From Acidobacteriota bacterium (GTDB lineage: Bacteria; Acidobacteriota; Thermoanaerobaculia; Multivoradales; J023): a DNA stretch of 64,000 nt. A program made the translations under genes and the position numbers. The stretch's first letter is position 1. The number at the start of each line of letters is the position of its first letter. The notes beneath the pieces are model-generated. The model was not told where the DNA came from, did not search any database, and worked only from the letters and a program-made list of their open reading frames with translations. Location: contig JAJCXO010000176.1 in NCBI GenBank assembly GCA_029263395.1, forward strand, positions 1 to 64,000, written 5' to 3'. This document shows positions 52,441 through 61,932 of the stretch, piece by piece.

Positions 52441-53822
52441 TGGGCTCTGGGTTGTTGCCCTTGTTGCCGTCGTTGACTGACGTCGGAAATCACCAAGCGG
52501 CGTTTGCCAGCACCGGACAACGGAATGTCGTCGACCCAGTCGAATTCGGGCTGAATCAGTTGGCGGGTGGCTGTTGTTACCTCGCGGCGCACCACCGCTT
52601 CAACCTCGGACCGTGGACAGCCGGTATGACCGACCAGGCGGACTCGCATGTGATCCGGCGCTTGTTGGTAGATCTGGTAACGATAGATGCTCTGCAAGCC
52701 CTTGAACAGCACGACAAAAAAATGCGGTACCAGATAGGTGCCGTCCGAGACGACGATCAGGTCGGGTACCCGACCTTCGAGGCGCTCGAGCATCGGTAGG
52801 GTGCGGCCGCAAGTACAGCGTGCGTCCGGTGGCGCTGGCACCGCCAGATCGCCGAGTTCGTAACGCACCAGGGGCATCACTGAGTTGTGGAATTGGGTGA
52901 CGACGATGCGGCCGGTTTTGCCAGGGGCGACCGGCCCCTCGTCGTCGAGCAGCTCGGTGATCGCGTTCTCCGGGAGTAGGTGATAGCGCGAGCCGCTGTC
53001 CGGGCATTGGCTGGCCAAATGCACACCTTCGCCGCCAGCTCCGTAGTAGTCGAGCACCCGCACTCCAAAGGCTTGTTCGATGGTCTCACGGTAAACCGGA
53101 AAGAGGGTGTCGCCGGTGGCCGTGATGCCGGTCACGCTCGGGGCTTGTAAGCCGCGATCGAGCATGTGTTGGGCGAGTACAAAAAGTGACGACGAGAAGC
53201 CGTTGAGGTGGCGGATGTTGCGGCGCTGGAGCGTTGTAGCGATGCGCTCGGCGTCGAGGTTGTCGGCATTGAAGGTTAGGTAGGCACAGCGGAAGAGACG
53301 ATCCTGGAGCTTCTTCTTCCACGCTAGGCGTGGATTCAGGTTGACGGTCAAGTACGGATCGCCGGGCTGGTAGCCGGCCCATCGCCAGATACGGAAACGC
53401 AATGCCCAGAACCAGCTGTCTTGGTCCAATGACCGGTGAAAGGTCATCGGCTTGCCGGTCGAGCCACTGGTGACGCAGGTGATGATCTTTGGATTCGAAC
53501 CTGATTCGTCGGGTAGTGGAAACTGGTTACCGGCTGCCGCGAGGTCGCTCTTGGTGACCACCGGCAGGCCGTCCAGAGCTGGGATCTCGGACGGCAGCCC
53601 TGGGCGCTCAGTCCACAGCTGGCGATAGAACGCGGACCGGGTTCTGGTGTGGTCCACGACGCGTTGGGCGTGCTTGTGTTGCCGACGCTGGATCTCTGCT
53701 GGATCGTCGTGTTCGGCGTCGAGCAACTCACTGAGAGTACGGCGGATGTGGGTGCCGTTGAGCCGGTCGAGGAAAGGAAAAACCTGGCGCTCGAAGACCC
53801 GGCTGTAAAGGTCGGAAGCCAT
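52437..53822 (-). CDS. CapK / phenylacetate-CoA ligase-like adenylate-forming protein
   Basis: 461 residues. The AMP-loop is CVTSGSTGKPMTF, followed by YYGAGGEGVHLASQC and the hinge region MPLVRYELGDLA. CapK-type proteins occur in capsule clusters and are thought to activate an acyl group for polysaccharide modification. Start at 53822 follows the deacetylase stop by 7 bases. Function inferred from context. Confidence 0.82.
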   Translation of the reverse strand: MASDLYSRVFERQVFPFLDRLNGTHIRRTLSELLDAEHDDPAEIQRRQHKHAQRVVDHTRTRSAFYRQLWTERPGLPSEIPALDGLPVVTKSDLAAAGNQFPLPDESGSNPKIITCVTSGSTGKPMTFHRSLDQDSWFWALRFRIWRWAGYQPGDPYLTVNLNPRLAWKKKLQDRLFRCAYLTFNADNLDAERIATTLQRRNIRHLNGFSSSLFVLAQHMLDRGLQAPSVTGITATGDTLFPVYRETIEQAFGVRVLDYYGAGGEGVHLASQCPDSGSRYHLLPENAITELLDDEGPVAPGKTGRIVVTQFHNSVMPLVRYELGDLAVPAPPDARCTCGRTLPMLERLEGRVPDLIVVSDGTYLVPHFFVVLFKGLQSIYRYQIYQQAPDHMRVRLVGHTGCPRSEVEAVVRREVTTATRQLIQPEFDWVDDIPLSGAGKRRLVISDVSQRRQQGQQPRAQ

Positions 53823-53829
53823 CGTGGCC

Positions 53830-54858
53830 CTATTGTGTTCCAGGTCGGAAGCGATTGCGGACTTCCTGATCAAAAAGGCCGGCGAGGCGGGCATCGAGGA
53901 GGCTGAGGGAGTCGCTGCCGATCCCCAGGCGTTTGAGAGTCAGTGGATGGCAACCGGGCTGATTGGAGCCACGCTGGGTCGAGCAAGCGGCATCGAAACC
54001 CAACCGCTGAAGTATGTTGACGGTGTGCTGATCGTAGTCGCGGGCCGAGCCGTTAGGGAAGGCAAACGATGTCGGTTGGGTTCCAGTGGCTTCGGTGATG
54101 CGCTGGCGCGAACGGACTATCTCGTCCTCTTGAGCGGCAGGTGCGAGGGTCGAGAGGATCGGGTGGGAGACGGTGTGGGCACCAAATTCGATGCCGCCAG
54201 CCATCATCTCGTCCACTTGCTGCCAGCTCATGGGCCGGGCCGCGGGAGTCAGGTCGAGACCGAGCTGACTCAGGGTCGCCAGGGCCTGCTGGCGTCGCTG
54301 TGGTGGCAAGTATTTGAGACGACGGACGATGGGTTCGATCGAGCTCGCGGGGGTGATAGGCCAAACTCCCAACCCGTCTCGCAGCACAGCTCGCAGATCG
54401 GGTTCGACCTCAGGCGGCGATTGCTGGATCGCCGCGAGCGTTCGTCGGGCAACGTCGAACCACAGCTCGTCACCGTCGAGAAAGCCGGTGGTGAGGAAGA
54501 TGGTTGCGGGTACACCTTCGTCACGCAGGACCGGCCAGGCAGCTTCGTAGTTGCCGGCATATCCGTCGTCGAAGGTGACGACCGCCAAGTCTCGGTCGAG
54601 CTTGCCTGCCTGCAGCTGTTGGTGGGCTGGCGTCAAGGGCGCGAAGCGGAAGCGGCGCTGGAGATGGCACAGGTGGCGACGGAAACGTGCCGCCGAGACG
54701 GTGCCTTCGTGCTCGTGATCTTCGTGGACGTCGTGGTATTCGAGGATGTAGAGGCGAAAATCGCCGCGGCGATGCCGTTGCCGTCGAACGATGTGTAGCC
54801 AACCGCTAGCCGCGGCGGCCGCCGCCACCAGATTGGCGGCCAACCGTCGCAGCCGCAT
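53830..54858 (-). CDS. Polysaccharide deacetylase (NodB homology)
   Basis: 342 residues with one N-terminal membrane anchor. The NodB catalytic motif TFDDGYAGNY is present, with the metal motif HTVSHP and FAFPNG. Acts on N-acetylated sugars in the periplasm or on lipid-linked units. One base from the aminotransferase gene upstream. Confidence 0.87.
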   Translation of the reverse strand: MRLRRLAANLVAAAAAASGWLHIVRRQRHRRGDFRLYILEYHDVHEDHEHEGTVSAARFRRHLCHLQRRFRFAPLTPAHQQLQAGKLDRDLAVVTFDDGYAGNYEAAWPVLRDEGVPATIFLTTGFLDGDELWFDVARRTLAAIQQSPPEVEPDLRAVLRDGLGVWPITPASSIEPIVRRLKYLPPQRRQQALATLSQLGLDLTPAARPMSWQQVDEMMAGGIEFGAHTVSHPILSTLAPAAQEDEIVRSRQRITEATGTQPTSFAFPNGSARDYDQHTVNILQRLGFDAACSTQRGSNQPGCHPLTLKRLGIGSDSLSLLDARLAGLFDQEVRNRFRPGTQ

Positions 54859-54859
54859 T

Positions 54860-56005
54860 TCAGGCTTGGCCAGTCGGCCGGTGATCTACCAGAGGGGTGA
54901 GGACGTCCGCGGCGTGCTCGGCGTCGGCGATCGTGTTGTAGATGTGGGATCCAAATCGAATCCGGCCGGCCCGCATCGAAGCCTTGATCGAGGCGTCGCG
55001 CAGCGCCTGGGCGGCACGTTGGTCGTCGATGACCGGTACCGACAAGATCGAGCTGTCCGGGGCCGGCAGTCCGAGGCGCTGCGCCAGGTGCCGGACCGGT
55101 GCACAAGCGAGGCGAAATCGATGGTCATCGTCGAGGGCACACAGGGTTTCCAGAGACGGTCGAGCGCCAACCCATGGATGCCAGGCGAGCGAGACATCGA
55201 AGCGGGCGGCGGTGGATGCCAGAGCAAGAGGCAGGCCGTAAAAACGACCGTAGGGATCATCACCGCCGCGCCACGAGGCGACGATTGGCGATGGTTGCGA
55301 CCACAACGCCTCACGCACGTAGAGGAACGCGACACCGCGTGGACAACACAGCCATTTGTAGGCCCCGCAGGCCAGATAGTCGACGCCGGACGCAACCACA
55401 TCGAGCGGTACCACCCCAAGTGCCTGCGAGACGTCGAGGTACAGACGAGCATCCACTCGTCGCGTCGCCTGGTGTAGGGCTTCGAGATCGACCAGGCTGC
55501 CGTCCGCGGACTGGACATGACTGACGGCAACCAATGCGGTCTGGTCTTCGACGGCATCCGCCAGCATCGCGAGAGGGGCCTCGCGCACAGTGAGCTCGCC
55601 ACGCTCCGCCGCCGCCAAGAAGGGGTAACTGATCGACGTGAAGTCGCCTTCTGCCACCAGCACTTCACCGCCTCGAGGCACCGCCGAAGCGACGATCCCG
55701 GAGGCCACCGATACCGCCGGCATCAGCGAGACTTCTTCCGTCTTGGAATGGATCAAGCGAGCGAACAGTTGGCGACAGACTTCGGCTTCTTGATCCCAGT
55801 CGTCAATCCAATGGGCGGTGCCGCCTTGCCAGTAGACGAGAGCAGCCTGCAGCGCGTCGAGGGTGGGTTGCGGGGGCAGGCCATAGGTCGCCGAGTCGAG
55901 GTAGGTCAGGCCCGACGCAGGCGAGAACAGTTCGATGACGGCGTTGGTATCCACCGTGGAGGTGGATCCAGCGGCTGTCGTGATGTCGGCGTCGAGATTG
56001 GGCAT
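54860..56005 (-). CDS. Class V aminotransferase-like PLP enzyme
   Basis: 381 residues. YLDSATYGLPP at the start, SHVQSADGSLVDL, and ACGAYKWLCCPRG with the PLP lysine fit the class V (isopenicillin epimerase / cysteine desulfurase-like) family. Placed first in the leftward exopolysaccharide set, so it may modify an amino-acid or sugar substituent. Substrate unknown. Confidence 0.83.
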   Translation of the reverse strand: MPNLDADITTAAGSTSTVDTNAVIELFSPASGLTYLDSATYGLPPQPTLDALQAALVYWQGGTAHWIDDWDQEAEVCRQLFARLIHSKTEEVSLMPAVSVASGIVASAVPRGGEVLVAEGDFTSISYPFLAAAERGELTVREAPLAMLADAVEDQTALVAVSHVQSADGSLVDLEALHQATRRVDARLYLDVSQALGVVPLDVVASGVDYLACGAYKWLCCPRGVAFLYVREALWSQPSPIVASWRGGDDPYGRFYGLPLALASTAARFDVSLAWHPWVGARPSLETLCALDDDHRFRLACAPVRHLAQRLGLPAPDSSILSVPVIDDQRAAQALRDASIKASMRAGRIRFGSHIYNTIADAEHAADVLTPLVDHRPTGQA

Positions 56006-56067
56006 GGCGCTCCGCGGCTGAACGATTGTACGTGAATTACCGGGTCTGCTCTACACGCCGGGAGCAG

Positions 56068-57768
56068 ATGTTGTTCGCGAACGATCCGGGGTGGGGTACT
56101 CTGTCGAGAATCTTGGATCGAATCATGATTTTTTTCTTCGAACGATGTCTCGACCGCGACGGCCGCTGGCTGATCAGCGGCGTGATCGTCGGCTGTGTGG
56201 CGTTGGCGGTGAGCAACGCCTTCGTGATGGACGACGCGTTTATTTCGTTTCGGTACGCTCGAAATCTGGTCGAAACCGGCGAGCTGACGTGGAATCCGGG
56301 CGAGGCTGTGCCGGTGGAGGGGTATACCAACTTCCTGTGGACGCTTCTCCTGGCGGCGGCGTTGGCGGTTGGCTTCGAGCCCATCATCACTTCGCAGGTC
56401 CTCGGGTTGGCGGCATGTGTCGGCACCTTGTGGGTGACCTACCGACTTGCGCTCGGAGTGCTCGGGTCGCCTGGACGTGCGGCGTTGGCGGTGGGCCTGT
56501 TGGGAACCAACTACACCTTCAGTTGTTTTGCCACCGGCGGCCTGGAGACACAGCTGCAAACCTTGTTGATCACTGCCTGTGCCGGGCTGGCGTGGTGGAT
56601 AACCCAGCCGCGGCAGCAAATACCTGGGCCGAGGCCATATGTGGCCTATTCGGTGGTGGCCACTGCCGCGGTGATGACCCGGCTCGACTCTGCGTTGCCG
56701 TGTTCAATCTTCGCTGCCTGGGTGGGGGTGAGTCTGCTGCGCCAACAACCGACGAGCCCTGAGCTCCGCGTGCGCCTGCTGGGATTGGTGGGGCCGGCGG
56801 TACTGGGGTTGGGGCCTTGGCTGGGTTGGAAGCTGGCGTATTACGGCGAGCTCTTACCCAACACGTTTTACTCGAAGGTTTCTGGCGTCTCCGCGGCAAC
56901 TCTCGAGCAAGGCCTGGGTTATGGGGTGACTTTTTTAACCTCGTACCAGCTACTGCCCATGACGGTGTTGGCGATCGCCATGGGCAAGCGGCTGTGGCGT
57001 CGGGTCGATCTGCGAGTCCTGAGTGTTGTGGTGCTGAGTTGGTGGGCCTATCTCGTCCGGGTGGGCGGGGACTTCATGGAGTTTCGGATGGTGGTGCCCG
57101 TTTTGCCGCTGCTGTTCGTGCTCATCACGTTTTTGCTTTTCGAGTTGCAGCACCGCGGAGCGCGGGTTGTCCTCGTCACCCTGCTGGTCGTGGGCAGCGG
57201 GCTGCATGCATTGCGGTTCACCGACGGTGGAAATCTCGACTCGGTGGCCACTCTCGCGGGATATATCGAGAACGAGTGGGACCATTGGCCACGGGTGGGC
57301 GAGGTGTTGGGGGAGCTGTTCGGTGGCGCCCCGGAGCCGGTCATGATCGCGACCACCGCGGCCGGGGCAGTGCCTTATATGTCGCGGCTGCCGACGATCG
57401 ATATGTTGGGGCTCAATGATCTCTGGGTCGCCCGCCACGGGGTCCTCAGGGGTTCTCGTACCGGCCACGGACGGCATGCAGACTTTCAATATCTGCTGCG
57501 CCGCCGTGTCCACCTGGTGTTGGGGCATCCACGGGTTGGCCTGCGGACTGAAGTCATGGTAGGGGAGACGACGTTCCCGGTACACCGCTTGGCGTGGTTT
57601 TCTCTGGTTGGGGTTGAGCCGCAAGCGATCCCGCAGTCGTCCAGAGTCCTCGAGATCCCCATCGATGCCAACTATGCGATCCAAGTCCTTTACCTGGTAC
57701 GCCATCCCCGCGTTGATGAAGTGATCGAGCAGCAGGGACTCAGGACTTGGCCGCTCGATCAGGGGTAG
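56068..57768 (+). CDS. GT-C membrane glycosyltransferase (AftB-like)
   Basis: 566 residues, 9-11 helices in the first 400. The first loop DDAFISFRYARNLVETGEL and the following PVEGYTNFLWTL are the hallmark of the AftB-type arabinofuranosyltransferase relatives, with the catalytic Asp pair DD. The C-terminal 170 residues are soluble. GGGAG precedes the chosen ATG by three bases; starts at 56026 and 56125 are also open. Divergent from the aminotransferase gene. Confidence 0.75.
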   Translation: MLFANDPGWGTLSRILDRIMIFFFERCLDRDGRWLISGVIVGCVALAVSNAFVMDDAFISFRYARNLVETGELTWNPGEAVPVEGYTNFLWTLLLAAALAVGFEPIITSQVLGLAACVGTLWVTYRLALGVLGSPGRAALAVGLLGTNYTFSCFATGGLETQLQTLLITACAGLAWWITQPRQQIPGPRPYVAYSVVATAAVMTRLDSALPCSIFAAWVGVSLLRQQPTSPELRVRLLGLVGPAVLGLGPWLGWKLAYYGELLPNTFYSKVSGVSAATLEQGLGYGVTFLTSYQLLPMTVLAIAMGKRLWRRVDLRVLSVVVLSWWAYLVRVGGDFMEFRMVVPVLPLLFVLITFLLFELQHRGARVVLVTLLVVGSGLHALRFTDGGNLDSVATLAGYIENEWDHWPRVGEVLGELFGGAPEPVMIATTAAGAVPYMSRLPTIDMLGLNDLWVARHGVLRGSRTGHGRHADFQYLLRRRVHLVLGHPRVGLRTEVMVGETTFPVHRLAWFSLVGVEPQAIPQSSRVLEIPIDANYAIQVLYLVRHPRVDEVIEQQGLRTWPLDQG

Positions 57769-57777
57769 TCCGATACC

Positions 57778-57830
57778 TTCTAAGAACGCATCGCATCGAG
57801 AGCTCGGTCAGCCTTCGGAGTGGCCTGTTT
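57778..57830 (-). repeat. Fragment of the MITE-like repeat
   Basis: CGAGAGCTCGGTCAGCCTT matches copy 2 (CGAGAGCTCGGTCGGCCTT) with one change, and TCTAAGAACG upstream fits its terminal part. The similarity ends after about 50 bases. Confidence 0.5.
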
Positions 57831-57961
57831 TCCACCGCGTTGTTGCGACCTGTATAGGGGCATCATTCCGGGCTGGGAGATGGTACGCTCCGCGGAACTT
57901 GCCGTTGCAGACAGTGGTCTGCCACCCGCCACTTTAGATTGTCCAGGAGCGAGGTCGAGAC

Positions 57962-58936
57962 ATGAGTCGCAATCCTTTCGTCGATACGCTGTCGATCCCG
58001 GTGGTAGCCGCACCGATGTTTTTGATCTCAGGCCCCAAGCTGGTGGTCGAGTGCTGCAAACATGGGGTGATCGGTACCTTCCCGGCCCTCAATCAACGGT
58101 CCACGGAGGGTTTTGATCAATGGTTGACCGAGATCGAAGCCGATCTCGATGGGGCTCGCCAAGCGGATGGTCGAGGCCCAGCACCGTATGGCGTCAATTT
58201 GATCGTTCACCACTCCAATCCCCGCGTCCAGGCCGACTTGGAGGTGGTGGTGAAACACAAGGTGCCGGTGGTGATCACCTCCCTCGGCGCGGTGTCTGAG
58301 CTGGTTGATCAAGTCCATAGCTATGGTGGATTGGTATTCCATGACGTGACCAATCGTCGGCATGCGGAAAAGGCCGCCGCCGCCGGGGTCGACGGCTTGA
58401 TCTGTGTTGCAGCGGGCGCCGGTGGCCACGCTGGCACCCTCAACCCGATGCCGTTCATCGCTGAGATGCGGAGTTTCTTCGATGGCACAATTTTGCTTTC
58501 CGGCTGTATCAGCAGCGGACAGGATGTTGCCTCGGCGATGCAGATGGGTGCCGATCTGGCGTACCTGGGTACACGCTTCATCAATACCGAAGAAAGCCGC
58601 GCCAGCGATGACTACCGCCAAATGATCATCGATAGTCGGACAGCGGACATCGTCTACACCGCTGCGGTGTCGGGTGTGCCGGCCAACTTTCTGCGCGCCA
58701 GCCTCGAGTCGATGGGTATCACCAAGGAGATGTGGGCTCAGAAGGCGAAGGTCGACTTCGGCAAGGAACTCGACGCTGCTGAGGCCGAGGCCAAAGCTTG
58801 GAAGACGTTGTGGTCGGCGGGGCAAGGCGTCACGACGATTGCCGATGTCTTGCCGGTGAGCGGTCTGGTCGAGCGTCTGAAGGACGAATTCCGGACTGCG
58901 ATCCAGCAGCAAGCCGAGCTGCTGAATCGATATTGA
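57962..58936 (+). CDS. Nitronate monooxygenase / 2-nitropropane dioxygenase-like flavoprotein
   Basis: 324 residues. FMN-binding TIM barrel features: VVAAPMFLISGP at the start, YGVNLIVHHSN, VFHDVTNRRHAEKAAAAGVD, AGAGGHAG and ADLAYLGTRFINTEES. The family oxidises nitronates; FabK-type enoyl reductases are relatives but differ in spacing. Single gene with its own upstream gap. Confidence 0.87.
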   Translation: MSRNPFVDTLSIPVVAAPMFLISGPKLVVECCKHGVIGTFPALNQRSTEGFDQWLTEIEADLDGARQADGRGPAPYGVNLIVHHSNPRVQADLEVVVKHKVPVVITSLGAVSELVDQVHSYGGLVFHDVTNRRHAEKAAAAGVDGLICVAAGAGGHAGTLNPMPFIAEMRSFFDGTILLSGCISSGQDVASAMQMGADLAYLGTRFINTEESRASDDYRQMIIDSRTADIVYTAAVSGVPANFLRASLESMGITKEMWAQKAKVDFGKELDAAEAEAKAWKTLWSAGQGVTTIADVLPVSGLVERLKDEFRTAIQQQAELLNRY

Positions 58937-59010
58937 GGGCTGTGCTGCTGGCGAGGCGGCACTACTAACGGGCAGTGTTACTGAAGGGACCTGTGGTGCC
59001 AGTGGTGAGA

Positions 59011-59799
59011 TCAGTCGATGGTGAAGGACTGGAGCTCCACCGGCACGATGGTTTCGAAGTCGTAGATTGTGTCGAAGGCTCCGGTCGCGATACGAAAGTC
59101 GTCGACGTTGCCGTCGAAGGCTGGCCAGCCCGAGCCAGCCTTGAGGGAAATACCGGCCAACATGCCGCTCTGGATTGCGATGTTGGGATAGGTCGACTGG
59201 ATCAATGCCCAACTGCAGGGAGTGGCTTGGGGGCAGACGGCGGCCAGACTTGCGTCGCCGACCACCGGCGTGCCGGTTGACCACCAGCGGGACGATGCCG
59301 CGAGAGCATCCCAAGTCTGCCAGGTGTTGGTCATCACCGTTGCGCCGACCCCGTTGGCGGGTTCGAAGACCAGACGGCCTTGCCAGCTGGTGGTGGAGTC
59401 GGTGTTGTCGTAGTCGACGTTGAACTGCAGGGAAAGTGCCTGCGGGGTAATGTCTTGGTAGGTCGAGTAACTCAACATGGTGAAGTCAGCGAGAGGTGTT
59501 CCTGGATGATTCTGGGTGCCGATCAAGATGCCCTCGGCAGGACCCCCGACCACGATGTTGGCGCTGCCCGATCCACGGGGTGGAGTGGCTGGACCCAGAG
59601 TGAAGTTGTTGGGTAGCGGCATGCTGCCGATATCGTCGAAGAATACCCAGCCGTTGGGATTGCTTTCGTCCACTGTGACGACAGTCTGGGCAGACAGCAG
59701 TGGAGGGAACAATACCGTCGTCGCGACCAGAAGCGTCACCAGACCCCAGCGGATACCGACTGAGTGAGGGACAGGTGTCAGCGAAAGCCAAGTGCGCAT
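59011..59799 (-). CDS. Secreted beta-rich protein of unknown function
   Basis: 262 residues. Signal peptide about 1-38 ending LSA. The mature part is a jelly-roll-like exported domain with SLQFNVDYDNTD, WQGRLVFEPANG and FDGNVDDFRIAT, a pattern common in secreted calcium- or sugar-binding proteins of this type of bacterium. The end VPVELQSFTID is a short linker seen near the C-termini of exported proteins. No catalytic motif seen. Confidence 0.65.
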   Translation of the reverse strand: MRTWLSLTPVPHSVGIRWGLVTLLVATTVLFPPLLSAQTVVTVDESNPNGWVFFDDIGSMPLPNNFTLGPATPPRGSGSANIVVGGPAEGILIGTQNHPGTPLADFTMLSYSTYQDITPQALSLQFNVDYDNTDSTTSWQGRLVFEPANGVGATVMTNTWQTWDALAASSRWWSTGTPVVGDASLAAVCPQATPCSWALIQSTYPNIAIQSGMLAGISLKAGSGWPAFDGNVDDFRIATGAFDTIYDFETIVPVELQSFTID

Positions 59800-60040
59800 G
59801 ATGGACTCCTCGTCAGAGACAGCGTGGCGATGGACTAGGCCAACCGGACGATGGCTTGGCCGATCAGATCGAGAGTAATAACTCTCATATTTGCAGATGT
59901 CGGTCAGATCTTATCTGAAGGCTGTTTTGAGTGCTCGCTACGTGGTCTACTCATGAAGTGCCGAGCTCTGAGGACAGTCGCTTCAACTTGCCGAAGTCGA
60001 GGCTGTTCTACGCCAAATCCTGGTACATTCGACCTCGATC

Positions 60041-61279
60041 ATGTTGAGGTCCCTAGCCACGTTCTATATCGACGCGTTTCGCGGCCTACCGCCGATGGTG
60101 TGGCGGCTGGCGGCTGGTTTGTTGGTGAACCGGGCCGGCACCATGGTCCTGCCGTTTCTCGGCCTATACCTGGTGCGTGAGCTCGGATTCTCGACCGGGG
60201 CCACCAGTATGGTTTTGTTCGCGTTTGGTCTCGGATCGGTTGCCGGGTCCTATATCGGCGGTGTCGCCTCGGGGCGCTGGGGCACCACCAAAGTCCAGGT
60301 CGGGAGCCTGGGACTTGCCGGGGCAGGTTTTTTGGCCCTTGGGCAAGTGAGCTCGGCTGCAGCGATGACGGTGGGTGTGTTCCTCATTGGTGCGATTAGC
60401 GATGCTTATCGCCCCGCCTGCATGACGGCGGCCGTCGAGGCCGCACCGCCCGAAACCCAGGCGAGGTGTCTGGGGCTCATGCGGCTGGCGGCGAATAGCG
60501 GCATGGCCATCGGCCCGGCCTTGGGAGGCTGGCTGGCGACGATCGACTACGGTTTGATTTTTGTCGGTGAAGCAGTGACGTGCTGGGCAGCTGCCGTTTG
60601 GCTATACGGCAACCTGCGGGATCACACCAAGCCGTCTCGCGACGTAAGTGAGGAGCCAGTCGGCGTCGGAGGCTCGTTGTGGAGAGATGGCCAATTTCTG
60701 AGTTTGCTCGGGTTAATCTTTCTCGCGGCCCTGGTTCTGTTTCAAGTATTCAGTTCGCTGCCACTGTACCTCGCTACAGATTATGGGCTGAACGAAGGCC
60801 AGCTCGGCTTTGTATTTGCCTTCAATGCGTTACTTATCGTGGTGTTCGAAATGGTTTTGATCAAGGGGTTGGAGAAGCGAGATCCGGTGCTGGTGCTCGG
60901 TTTTGGCCTCTTCCTCATGTGTGCTGGATTTGGGCTTCTGCCCCTCGGCGACAGCTTACTGTTTGCTGCGGTGTCGGTAACAGTCTGGACCCTCGGTGAG
61001 ATGTTGGCTTTCCCCTTTTCCAACGTTCTCGTCGCCAAGATAGCTGGCCCCAACCGCATCGGCCAGGCGATGGGTATGTACATGGGCGTGTTCTCCATAG
61101 GCACGGTGGTGGCGCCGGTTGTCGGGCTCTACACCCTCGACCATTTTGGCGGAAACGTGCTGTGGGCTGGCGCTGGTTTGTTGGGTATACCGGTCTGGAT
61201 CCTCACCGTTGTCCTGGCCCGCAGCTTGCGCCGGTCTGCAGCCAAGACCCGGTCAGCCGACGAAAACCGGGTCAGCTGA
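60041..61279 (+). CDS. MFS transporter
   Basis: 412 residues with 12 helices. The loop 2-3 motif reads GGVASGRWGTTKV, and helix 4-5 GAISDAYRPACMTAAVEA is typical of drug/metabolite MFS exporters (MdtH-like). The last codons and the stop lie inside a 19-bp tandem repeat, so the C-terminal tail (RSADENRVS) is repeat-derived. Confidence 0.87.
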   Translation: MLRSLATFYIDAFRGLPPMVWRLAAGLLVNRAGTMVLPFLGLYLVRELGFSTGATSMVLFAFGLGSVAGSYIGGVASGRWGTTKVQVGSLGLAGAGFLALGQVSSAAAMTVGVFLIGAISDAYRPACMTAAVEAAPPETQARCLGLMRLAANSGMAIGPALGGWLATIDYGLIFVGEAVTCWAAAVWLYGNLRDHTKPSRDVSEEPVGVGGSLWRDGQFLSLLGLIFLAALVLFQVFSSLPLYLATDYGLNEGQLGFVFAFNALLIVVFEMVLIKGLEKRDPVLVLGFGLFLMCAGFGLLPLGDSLLFAAVSVTVWTLGEMLAFPFSNVLVAKIAGPNRIGQAMGMYMGVFSIGTVVAPVVGLYTLDHFGGNVLWAGAGLLGIPVWILTVVLARSLRRSAAKTRSADENRVS

Positions 61280-61356
61280 CGAAAACCGGGTCAGCTGACG
61301 AGGGCCGGGTTAGCTGACGAAAGCCGGGGCAGCTGACGAAAACCGGTCTGCTGCCG
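61247..61356. repeat. 19-bp tandem repeat across a stop codon
   Basis: Units at 61247, 61266, 61285, 61304 and 61323, plus a partial unit to 61356, consensus ACCGGGTCAGCTGACGAAA. GTCAGCTGAC inside each unit is itself a palindrome. The array spans the stop of the MFS gene. Confidence 0.9.
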
Positions 61357-61932
61357 AACAAGCGGCAGCAAAGTGATGTAAATAATATTTGCTTATTTCT
61401 ATGGGTGCGTGGTTCTTTAGGTTAGCGCCGAACAGTGTTGGTGCTGAGAAAATAGAGAAAATTTCCCAATGGAAAGAATCTGGCGGGCATGTGACCTGTA
61501 TGGCAAAGCTTCAGCAGCATCCCGGTTGGGATTTACAATTTTTCTGTGGTATAAACAGAAGGAAAGCTGAATAGCCGCAATCCCTGTCTTGAGCTCCGAC
61601 TCCGCACGCGTCGAAGAGGCTCATTATTCAGGTGCGACGCAGTCTCTTTAGAGGGGAGACATTGCAGGAAGATCGTCCGCGTTCAATGGCTGGACGCGAT
61701 GCTGGATGCTGGTCTGAACGATCGGCATCGGGCGCCGCTGCCAGCGTTCTCGTTCCCCGACTTGGGGCGGCGGGAAGCCTGTGCACGAGCGAGGCCTGCT
61801 CTGCCGAGGGTCATGGGCTCGGCTTTGATCCAAAGGTTAGAGGTCCACCAGTTGAGCGACGAGTTGCTCTGGCCCACGACAGATTGCACAAGCTCGCACC
61901 CAAGATTCTTTGAACGACTCAGGAGTAGTCAA
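61357..61932. other. Intergenic region before the di-heme gene
   Basis: About 575 bases. I see no gene with a credible ribosome site. 61380-61570 is visibly richer in A/T. The promoter of the di-heme gene should lie here but no clear -35/-10 pair is visible. Confidence 0.4.
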
